DNA of 64,000 nt from Sparassis latifolia (lineage: Eukaryota > Basidiomycota > Agaricomycetes > Polyporales > Sparassidaceae), in NCBI GenBank assembly GCA_018466975.1, contig CM031558.1, positions 1,426,001 to 1,490,000 on the forward strand, in the 5' to 3' direction. The notes under the pieces were generated by a model that was given only the letters and a program-made list of their open reading frames with translations, made no database searches and was not told where the DNA came from. The translations under genes and the position numbers were made by a program. Below, one piece after another: positions 38,764-48,348 of this stretch (positions within the stretch are counted from its first letter, which is position 1; each line of letters starts with the position of its first letter).

Positions 38764-38840
38764 TGGCGCGAGTTGGTTTCCCTTGAGCCGAAGCAACAAG
38801 GTACTCGTCCGAGAGCCACGTAGAGGCCCGCACCCGGAGG
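38764..38840 (-). repeat. ~90-bp dispersed repeat, copy B (one-base deletion)
   Basis: The + strand reads GGCGCGAGTTGGTTTCCCTT and continues with AAGGTACTCGTCC. One base is missing, compared with the other copies, in the segment coding PRDEY, which shifts the shared reading frame. Confidence 0.7.
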
Positions 38841-39514
38841 ACATCTGCTTACAGACATCACCGTTCTCGGGTACAGAAGGGGCAAACAACATGATCGTCG
38901 GTCGAAACAAATACAATAGTGAAAAGAGTTCGGAACAGATACAAGACACGAGCCAAGACACTGGGAGCGAGGAGAGAAATGCAGCGATAGCCGAGTGTGA
39001 GGAGAGTCAGCAGCAGCCACGAATTCCAGAGACGATTCGAGAGAACACCGAGGGAAACCTGAACTATCACAGCCAATGTTGCCAACGGCGGAAGATATAG
39101 GAAACATCGCCGCGGAAATAGGTTAGTGCAATTGTCACCGTTATCGAAGAAAATGCGGATGAAGAAATGTTGCCCATCTCCCCGCAGGGTCGAGCGCGAT
39201 AGTCAGTCGCCAGAACAGTGAAAGTGGCGTCGCCCGTTGGCAGTCGACTGTGAGCGAGCAAGTGTAAAATAACAATGCTGATAGCATCTAAAGCACTGAA
39301 TAGCAGCACAAGCATCAGTTGCAGCCTCGCAAAGGAATTTAGGCAGAAATACAGATGGCAAAGTTGTATCAGACTCACAGTTCCTTTGTCGCCACCGTCG
39401 AACGGCATTTTTGGGAAGATGACCAGCAAGCGCAGCTGTTACGGGCCGCCCCCGCATCTAATGCAGCGGTAAAGAGTAATTATGTCAGAAGACGAGATTT
39501 GGAAGAAAAATTAC

Positions 39515-39607
39515 CTGATGTTCGGCGCGAGTTAGTTTCCCCCGCCGCCAGGAAGCAACAGGGTACTTATCCCGAGGACCACGTAAAGGTCCGCGCCCGG
39601 ACAGAGC
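39515..39607 (-). repeat. ~90-bp dispersed repeat, copy C (93-nt exon-like)
   Basis: Exactly 93 nt between CAG acceptor and GTAAT donor, phase 0 at both ends. It codes LSGRGPLRGPRDKYPVA followed by WRRGKLTRAEHQ. It is preceded by a 44-nt intron-like segment (39608-39651, gtgagt...gatgcag). Confidence 0.75.
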
Positions 39608-40901
39608 CTGCATCACAAGCACTGCCCGTCCTCGGGGGAAAATGGACTCACCTGGAGGCACTTGTCATTGAGCGATGTTTGATGTTCCGTTTATGGCGGT
39701 CTTGTCGCGATTCTATATTTAATCAGTGTGAACGGAGAAGGAGGCAGCATGTTGCCCAACTCAAGACAAGGGAAGGCTCACCAAAGAAAATGAGTTACCG
39801 ATTCGTAGTCTTAGATATAACGTGCCCTTGCATCTACGTTCAATGAACATGCCGCGGTGAATGCGGATAAATGCTGCAGAAACTCGCCGAAACTCACAAA
39901 AAGAATGCTCACTACACAAAGAAAGTAAAACAAGTGATCACCGAACATGGTGTGGTGTCGGATTTGTGGTATCGTTCTAAGGGAAATCAAACGAAACAAG
40001 TTATGATATCGTGTCACAGCGCTCACCGGCATGTAACAGTAACCAGTCTAAGAGCTAGACAGCCGAGAACAAGTCAAAAAAGCCAGACATTACAGACGAT
40101 TAACGAAACAGCAAAGCAGCAGTAAACCATCGCCTAGGGTTGCCTCAAGGTAGTCGTCGAAGACTCGAGCGCGGTGCTCAAGAGCCGTATCGCCAGAGTA
40201 GATTTGAGCCAACCATGATTGACTTACCTTCGCACAAAGCAGAGCCGCGGCACTATGTCGCCCAAGTTGATCAGAGATAGCCGCAACCGACTTATCTGCA
40301 CAAACACCACAACCAGTGTACGCGAACGGCCCCAGCACGGAGTCACCAAAGAACACAGACCCCAGAGCTAGCAAGCGTAGCCCAGACAAGAGAAAAGGAA
40401 CTTACCTGGAAGCATGAACCAACAATATGCAGCTCCAGACAATGGTTAGCTAAGAAAAGGAGCACATACCTTGATCGAGCCACAAGGTATCCTCCAGCGA
40501 ACCTCTCCTCTTGAAGACAACCGCAAGGTAAGTGCAACCTGACAGCCAACACCGAGAAACAAGCAGCCTGCCGACCAGACACGCAGAGCTCTACAGTGTG
40601 CGGAGGCGAACCTGCCATCAACGGACCACACCGGGTCGTTCCGCTGGTCACCATTGCGAAGAGTGCAGTGCGTACGCTTACCCCGCGATGTTGGCTGATA
40701 GTTTGCACCTACCATGCGATAGGGATGACAATGGCCATCCTTGGGCTGGAAGGTCGACCATCGGTCGGTGAACCAAGAAAAGGGGGAAGAACGTGCCTCG
40801 AGCACAATTCATGTTTCCACAGGCGAGGGAAATGATCATCCGAATGTCTGAAACGCTAATGAACGGTTAGCAACAAACTATAGATAGAACTAGAAGCAAA
40901 C

Positions 40902-40994
40902 CTCGACTTCGGCGCGAGTTGGTTTCCCTCGCCACCTGAAGGCGACGAGGTACTTATCCCGAGGACCACGTAAAGGTCCGCGCCCGGACAGCGT
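40902..40994 (-). repeat. ~90-bp dispersed repeat, copy D (93-nt exon-like)
   Basis: Exactly 93 nt and phase 0 at both ends, coding LSGRGPLRGPRDKYLVA followed by RGKPTRAEVE. Its upstream intron-like segment (40995-41038) is also 44 nt, with the same gtgagt...gatgcag borders as copy C. Confidence 0.75.
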
Positions 40995-41221
40995 CTGCAT
41001 CACAAGAGCTGCCCGCCTTCGGGAAAAAAATGACTCACCTGAAGGTTCCTGGTATTGCAATGTGTTTGATGAAGAGCGTAATGGCAGACTTGTTGCAACT
41101 ACTCTCTTCACGAGTATCCAACGATCTGCAGAGCATCGTTGGTCACCGCACAAGGAGATGGAGTCGGCCACAAACTTCACCTTGTCTCACATTAAAGGCA
41201 ACTGCAAGACGGCGCAAGCCT

Positions 41222-41745
41222 GCACCCAACATCAAACGAAAAGCGACCTGCCGACGAGTCACGGAAAGCCGTGGTGATGTGCAGAAGGCAAAAAAATGCC
41301 CAAACCATTGCACAGTCAAGCACTGGCTCTCCGCCGATCTCGCCCTTCAGAAGAGTTTTCAGGGGTTGCACTAGTCGCCTAAGCCAGCCTCGACAGCGCG
41401 CACTCGACTGCAGACAACAAACAAACGAAAAGCGACCTGTTGACCAATCACGAAAACCGTTGTGCATCATCATCGCTGCACGCCGGTACTTCGTCGATCT
41501 CGCCCTTAACAAGGCTTTACAGGATGCGCTAGTCGCCGATGCTGACGAACAGTGTTGTACTCGCCTGCAGCCAACACCGAACGAAAAGCGGCCTGTCGAT
41601 CTGTCACAGAAAGCCGTCTGGTGCAGAGGGCAGAAAAATGCCCAAAACATTGCACACCGGCTCTCTGCTGATCTCGCCCTTCAGAAGGGTTTACGGGGTC
41701 TAGTCGCCGACATTGAGGAACAGTTTGCATCCGCCTTGCACCCGG
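41222..41745 (-). repeat. Tandem repeat, three units of ~160-190 bp
   Basis: Units begin near 41222, 41410 and 41567. Each has AACGAAAAGCGRCCTG on the + strand followed, in two units, by AATGCCCAAAMCATTGCACA, and a block CGATCTCGCCCTT. The minus-strand frame repeats STGRFSFGVGCR-like peptides. A fourth related fragment lies near 40540-40600. Confidence 0.65.
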
Positions 41746-41828
41746 GATGGCGATGATCCGAGCGATCCTACAAAGGATTGTTAGTGAAAGCGCAGACAAG
41801 CGATAGGTAATCAAACCGAAGGACGTAC

Positions 41829-41932
41829 CTTGGCTTCGGGAAAGCTGGCAGCTTGGCGCGAGTTGGTTTCGCCCGCCGCACGAGGGCGACGGGGTACTCG
41901 TCCCGAGGACCACGTAGAGGTCCGCGCCAGTC
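41829..41932 (-). repeat. ~90-bp dispersed repeat, copy E
   Basis: It codes DWRGPLRGPRDEYPVALVRR and then AKPTRAKLPAFPKP in the shared frame. A strong donor (CAAG|gtacgtcc) follows at 41828. The acceptor candidate GAG at 41933 is weaker than in copies C and D. Confidence 0.7.
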
Positions 41933-43456
41933 CTCGGGGGGGTCGGTCCACGCGATTGTCGACAAGAGTCGTATAAAGAGAAGGAATAATAAGGAAAGAA
42001 CGTCTCCGAAGCTCACATACCCGCCAGTCAGCTCAGTGTTGCCTAAAAGCTAGATGTCGCCGAAAAATGGGAAGGACCAATGCTACCACAGATGAACCAA
42101 AGTCCAGTCGTTGATGCCACCACTTATTGACAGAGGGAGGCTGAACGTTGGAGTCGCCGCCGAAGAGTAACTCACCGTCGTTGCCACATGTAACATAGAG
42201 ACTCGTCGACGCGTACCGTTAGTCTTAATGTCGCCGTCGAAGAGCACAATGTTGATGTGGCCACAATAGTAGCCACTCTTCTCAGAGCCAAAGCCGAGGG
42301 TAGTCAACGACGAAGAGGTCGCATCGTTGTGTCGCCCAGCCACGATAGACCAATTGTCAATGTATAGCCAGCCTAGTCCGATGTTCAAAAGGGTCTTGAC
42401 GATATCCCACTTGAGTGGCCTGTGGTGTGCGCGTCGTTAAGTATAGGAAAGTGACAGACGATGGTGAAAAAAAAATACCTTTGCTGTTCAACGTAAAACG
42501 GCGGGAGGAAGCTGGCTTGACAATGCTAGGGAAGAGAAGGAAATAGTGATAGAGGGAAGAGCACGGTCACCCAGAGTTTTATATGTAGGCCGAGCCACCA
42601 AGGCTGAGATGCGTGGGGGAAGAGAAGTGAGAGGCGATGGAGGAAAGAGGTGAGCTACCTGGGCGGTTATTTATATGGAGGACCAACCGTAGCATGCCGA
42701 GAAGAACACTTGAGCCAGATAAAATTTGAGATTTGCAAGAATCACCGGCTAGCAAACGCAAACCACGAGGCAAGGAACAATGGGAGATCTCGATACTGAA
42801 TTGAATCTGCTGGCCATATCCGGCGGCATCCACCAGATAGCGTTGCTGCAGCGTCTCCATGTGTTTGGGGCACAAAGGTACTTCCATATATGGATGGATT
42901 TCGCGGTGCTTTGCGTTGCGATGCTTCACATGCCGAGACAGCCACTCATTCAGGCGGCTTATCTTCCCGACAGAGTCAGATGTCAGATATCTCCGTGATG
43001 TTACCAATGACGAGCAGATTTCGTGCGGGACATCATAGCAGTAGCGAGAACGTACGGCGTGCTGGTGATCGCCGAAATGTGGCGTTCGCTGGCGTTGAAT
43101 AGCGTTCATGCTGAAAGCGGAGGCTGTCCGCGGAACTCCGAGGGTGACGGCGGAGAATTATCGGTCGTGTCCCGCTGACTTGGGATGATGAGCCGCAGGT
43201 ATCTCTGCCTCCAAGGCGCGCTCCTCTTCCACCCCGGGTCACAAGGAAACCCCCGCACTACACAGTTCAAACGTGCACGATTCCTACAGACATATATGAC
43301 GGTCACAATCATCGGTCGATAACAGTAATACAATTGGGTTGCCAACTACATAACATAACGTACAGCCCCGAGCAGCCCACAAAGTTGAGCAGGCCGTCTA
43401 AGCCATCGCAGATGGCTTTTCAGCGATACATAAGAGTCCAAGGGAGGGTAGTTCCC

Positions 43457-46400
43457 TCAAGTCCTTCCAAACGAGTGCGATAAAGAGTCCTGTTTTAGCC
43501 AATACTGCATCTGCGGAGTCCGTCCAGCCTGCGACTCCTCTAGGTACGCCAGGCTGGCGGCGCCGTCGCTCTCCCAGCCGCGCTCGTCATAACCTACCTC
43601 TTCTTCGACCGGTGTCGGCGGCAGGTCGTCGCGGTGACTCTGGTCCGGATTCGCGACGACGAAACTACGCCTCGGCTTCTTCACCCGACAGCCTCTGGGT
43701 GGCTCCGAGTACTCTTTGCGCGTCTCTGATGGCAGTGAGTAATCACGGCGCAACTCCGAGTATTCGCGGGGCACGTTGTCCCTGGGGCTCTGGTTCGATT
43801 CTACTTTACTCACAGACGAACCCCAGCAGCCCACAACGCTCCCGGTGTCGCTCAGATACGGCATGTTACACTGCTCGTCCGGGCTCCAATGCTCACCTCC
43901 TTCTCGCTTCTCGTGCTTCGTCTGGATTCGCGACACACTCCCGCGCCGCGCGTTCATCCAGATCTCTCCGTCGTCCGGGTAGAGCACCGAAGGGCCTCCC
44001 TCGCCAGGGCTCGTTATGACCGTGCGGATCCCGGCGGCAGCCAGTACGTCGACGACGGGCGCGTGCGAGCGCGTGTACGCCATCCGGTGGGAGTACGCGC
44101 ACGCCAACCTGCGATATACGATCGATGAGCGCGCGGAACGTCGCGCAGGTGCACGGATCGCTTACCCGGGCCCGAACACGAACTCGCCGCCCAACTGGGC
44201 GACGTCCCCGCCCTTCTCCCATACGGGCATGCCCACCCTGAGCGCGTTCCGCACGACCATGGCGATCCCGCCGATGGTGCCGTGCCTGACGTAGCCCCCT
44301 CTCTCCGTCTCCGGGCCCGCATCGGTAGTCCGGCGCGTCATACCCAGCGCCGTGTGTAGCCGCAGCGTCGGATCGGTGTACATGGCAAAGGGCGTGCGGA
44401 AGATCTCTGCGGTGACATCATGAGCTGAGAGAGCATACGCGAGCGAAAGCAAGCGTACGTCGGTAAGACTTGATCATGGCCGAGGACCCGACGCCGATGA
44501 AGACAAGGTCAATCCCAGCGAGCTTGAGGACCTCAGGGTCCACCTTTCTCGACACGGCGTACATGTAATCCTGGCACATCGCGCACCTGTCGTATCAACA
44601 TCGTAAGCGCCGACCGCAAAAAAAAGAAATAAAAACACAACAGAAGGAAGGCGCAAATTACCAGAAATGCCGGATGAAGCACACGATGAGCTTCCTCTCC
44701 CTGAACAGCTCCCCAAACTGCACGCGCAGCCCGTTCTGCGCAACGACGTAGAGCGACGCGGCCTGGCTCAGCTGCTCGCGCGTCGGCATCGCGTACTCGT
44801 CAAACTTGGGGACCGGGAACGCCGTGAGGCGGCCGCCGCCGTTCCGGCGCCCCCGCGCAGCAGCCCACGGCTGCGAGTGCGAGCTGACCGACGTCGGCGC
44901 GGTCGTGCGCGAGGGCGGGTACGCGTGCGAGTACGCGGTCGGCGCGGGCGAGAGCGTCATCGTGCTCGCGGTGTGCGGGACCGGCGTGGACGGCGCCGTG
45001 TTGTGCCGACGCGTCGATCCCTGCGCCGAATGCGCCATCGCGCCCGTTCGAAGCGGCCGCTCCCCGCGCTGGTTGCGGCTCCCCGCATGCCCGTGCGACA
45101 GAGGGGGGTTGTGGACGTCCGACACTGCCCGTCCTGGATCCGTGTGTGCGCGCGGTGGGGCTTGGACCTGAGGAGGTGGTGCGTGGAACTGGGGTTGTGC
45201 GGGAGGCGGAGACTGTGCCCGAGCGGGAGGCTGGGGCGGGGGAGACTGCGCCCGAGCGGGAGGCTGGGGCTGGGAGCGGAATGGGGCTGGAGGGACGGGA
45301 GATCTGGAGCGGTACTGTGCCTCCGGCGGGGGTGACTGTGAGCGATATGGTACCTCCGCGGGAGGACTGTGCGAGCGACGTGGTTCCTGGACGGGAGGCG
45401 TATCCGAGCGGTGCGCCACCTGCACAGGTGGTGTGTGCGAGCGATAGGATACCTGCACGGGAGGCGTGTGAGTACGACGCGGGGCCCTCTCGGGCTGAGC
45501 GTGCACGCGAGGCGCCTGCACGGGCGGCGTGTGTGTGCGATGGGGCGCCTGCTCGGGCTGCACGTGCGAGCGCGGCACCTGTACCTCGGGAGAGTGTGCG
45601 CGATAGGGCAACTGCACGGGCGGGGTATGAGAGCGAAACGGCGCCTGCACCGGTGGAGTCCGCGAGCGCGCATCAGACCGTTGAGTCTGCGAGGGCACGA
45701 CCGGCTGGAGCTGAGAACGCACATCCGGCTGCACGGGCTGCACGCGGCCCTCAGGCAGAGGCTGCATAAGCGGGTGTCCCAGCGCCGCCGACTGCCGCGC
45801 ACGCCCGACATTCAGCGGCTGCGCCTGCGCCTGCTGCGGCTCGACACGCACTTGCGACAGCGGCCGGAGCTGCGCCACAGGCAAATACCCAGCCAGAGAC
45901 TCCCGCCTCTTCTCCTTGTCGTCCGCGCCCAGATCCTTCTCCTTCTGGCGCTCGCGGGGTGGGGCCAGGAGAACGGGCGTCTCCGAGTCGGTGCGCGCCG
46001 GCGGGAAGTCCTCGAGGGGAAACAGGGGTCCGGGTCCGGGTCCGGCTCGCGAGGGATAGGCGGGAGCGGGAGCGGCGTCGGGCAGTCCGAGTACTGGTTC
46101 GGCGGGCAGAGCGGGAGGGGAAGAGGGAGCGGGGCGGGCGGGGGCGGTTCCGACAGCGGCCGGTTGGTGTGCGCGGGCGGCGGGGACGGTGGTGGGGGAT
46201 GCAGGATGGGGAACTCGGCCGTGCGCGCGCTGCTTACGGCCGTCGACGAGAAGGAGGGCGACAGCGGGCGGATGAAGGTCGTCTGTGCGGTGAATGCCTG
46301 CGCGTCCTCGTCCCCGCTCTGGCTCTGGCCGTCCTCGTCGTCCTCGGGCTCTGGAGCTGGCTCCTCACGAGGAGCGACGACGGGCGCAGGTGGCCTGACG

Positions 46401-47845
46401 AACAACGACTGCCGCATCTGGGCGGCAGGGCGGAGCAAGCCCGGGTCCCCCGCGGGGTGCAGCGCGGGGACGGACGCCGCACGCCGGGGCGCGTTTTCGC
46501 GCTCGGGCCTCTGGCCCTCCTCGCGCCTGTCAGCTGCGGGCGCAGCGAGCGTCGAGGTGCTCGCGTTCGCGCTGGGCGCCGCGGAGGAGCCGCTGACGTT
46601 CGGGAGCGGGGTGAGGCCGAGGCTCATGTGGCTGAGGCTCTTCTGCGCGCGGGGGAGCACGAAGCGCGTGAGCCGGCCGACGCTGCCGTTGCTCTCCCCG
46701 GCTGCGGCGGACGGTTTGTGGACGACGACGCGCGGCGCGGCGGACTCGGTGCGTGCGCGCACGGGCGCGGGGGGGATGTTGAACGACGTCTTGCGCAGCC
46801 GGAGCGGGAGGCTCTCGCGCCTGGCCGCGCTGGGCGTCCGGCCGCGGCGCGCAGGGGGGCTCGGCGCAGATTCTGCGTCTGCGGCCGGGAGCGGGGCGAG
46901 GATGGGGAAGTCGGCGCTGTGGATGTTGGACGGGGTCTCCGCCTCTGTCTCTGCCTCTGCCTGTGTGCTCTCCTGCTCGGTCGGGGGCCCGGTGTCGGCG
47001 CTGGCGGGGACGACGTTGCGGAGGGCGGGGCGGGGGGAGTGCGAGGTGGAGCGCTCGCGCAGGCTGGTGCTGCTCAGGCTGAGGGAGTCGTCCGGGGTCA
47101 TGGGCGGAGTCGGGACGGAGTGCAGAGACTGCGGGTGTGCGTTGGCGGGGTTGGCGGCGGGTGCGCGCGTGTTCATGGAGGACGCGGAATGCATGTGGCT
47201 GAGGACCTGCAGCTCGAGGTCGGCGCCGCCCTCGCCGTAGATGTAGCCGTGGGACTGGCGGTCGTCGTAGGTGTACTGGTTCTCTGGAGGCGCGCTCGGG
47301 GGCGGCGGGGGCGGCGACTTCAGCTCAGCTTCTACCAGTGCTGGGGGTGCGGGAGACTGGGCCAAGACTGGGTCGGTCCGGGGGAGGACAAAGACGGACT
47401 GGGAGCGTCTGCGGTAGTGGTATTGCTGCTCCGTCGGCTGGGACGGGAGGTCCACGTCTGCAAAGTACATCTTGGAGTCCCTGCGCGGGCGTGCTCTTGG
47501 GCGCGGGGGACGCGCGAGGCGGGCGGAGGAGTCGGAATTGTACCCGTTTGAGCGCGAGTCGTTCCATGGGCGGCTGGGCGGGGGATGGTCGTAGTACTCT
47601 GGAGGGTGGGGGTTGTAAGTCAGGTCGAACGGCGAGCCAGGGATGTCGGGGCTGGGGGAGAGGAGGTAGGGCTGGGAGCTGTAGAGGGAGGAATCGTAGG
47701 AGGGCATTCCGCGGAGGGCATGGCTGGACTGGGCGCGGTCGCGGAGGACTTTGAGGGGCGCGAAGGGGTCCTCTGGGTCAGGATGAGGGTAGCGCGGGGA
47801 GTAGGGAAAGGCGGGGGCGGGCTTGCGCTTCACCCTGGAGGACAT
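43457..47845 (-). CDS. Peroxiredoxin-like (AhpC/TSA) domain with giant Pro-rich N-terminus
   Basis: The C-terminal third is a thioredoxin-fold AhpC/TSA-like domain: SQAASLYVVAQNGLRVQFGE, RKLIVCFIRHFWCAMCQDYM with a CAMC pair, VFIGVGSSAMIKSYRQIFRT, PFAMYTDPTLRLHTALGM, GTIGGIAMVVRNALRVGMPV and GGEFVFGPG. The N-terminus from the ATG at 47845 (MSSRVKRKPAPAFPYSPRYP) is over 900 residues of low complexity. It includes a series of RSHTPPVQ-type repeats at about 45200-45750 and a predicted phosphorylation-rich Ser/Pro landscape. The two large open segments are in different frames; an intron 46011-46237 (GTAAGC...TCGAG) would join them as STA|DFPPARTDSET. The enzyme is a presumed redox protein, with no activity shown by sequence alone. 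Confidence 0.7.
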
Positions 47846-48348
47846 GGGGAGAAAGTAGCTAGGGAGCGTGGAGAACTGGAGACTGCTGGAGAGGGAATAA
47901 GAGGACGAGGGCTCGTGTGTTCCTGCATCTTACCTGACAGCGGGTGTGTATAATTCATAATGAGGGCCCCAGCACGCGTCCCCCGAGGCGGACACGCGTT
48001 GTATGCGCCGCCCGTCATCCTATCTAGCAGGCTGTTTCCCAGTCCGGAGTCAAGCACGTTCTGGGGTCCGATCCGGTGAGAGCCGACTGATTCCCCAGTC
48101 CCCCAGAGAATGGGGAATCTGCGGTGACCGGGAAGAGCGGCGACGGCGCTAGGGAAGAAGATACGATAGGAAAGGCTGTTGTCCCTCGTCTGTTGAAAAG
48201 CTGCAGGATCCAGCTGACGAGGACAGCAGTACGTCATCAACGCGGGGAATTTGACTCGCCAGATCTCAGATACCCGACCCGAGGCGCTACCTTTTCGAGC
48301 ATCCCACGTCTCGAGACTCTTGCGGTGACGCTCTCTCCCCTTCTGCCC
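47846..48348. promoter_or_regulatory. Bidirectional promoter gap, peroxiredoxin-like / AVT-like
   Basis: About 500 bp between divergent ATGs. This is inferred from arrangement only. Confidence 0.35.

Larger units (their letters stand above)
37899..43109 (-). other. Repeat-rich, apparently spliced locus of unknown nature
   Basis: This is not a recognised gene. On the minus strand at least twelve strong splice donors (gtaagt, gtgagt, gtatgt, gtacgt) occur, several paired with CAG or TAG acceptors that bound segments of 50-250 nt. One 244-nt segment (42176-42419) is open over its whole length, with DIVKTLLNIGLGWLYIDN and GHINIVLFDGDIKTNG. Another (39515-39607) and its copy (40902-40994) are 93 nt and phase 0 at both ends. 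An ATG at 43109 opens a 176-codon frame that could be the first exon. The hexamer GGCGAC recurs throughout. It could be a multi-exon protein gene, a decayed duplicated gene family or a spliced non-coding RNA. Confidence 0.45.

Noticed and set aside
37899..42560. CRISPR array or LTR element as an explanation for the repeats
   Set aside because: Spacing is too long and irregular for CRISPR, which is not expected in a eukaryote. No paired terminal repeats or transposase/reverse transcriptase motifs were seen.
45369..47551. Very long + strand open frames (over 500 codons) opposite the proline-rich gene
   Set aside because: They are antisense to a GC-rich, low-complexity coding segment. They are dominated by Arg/Gly/Ala and show no family features.
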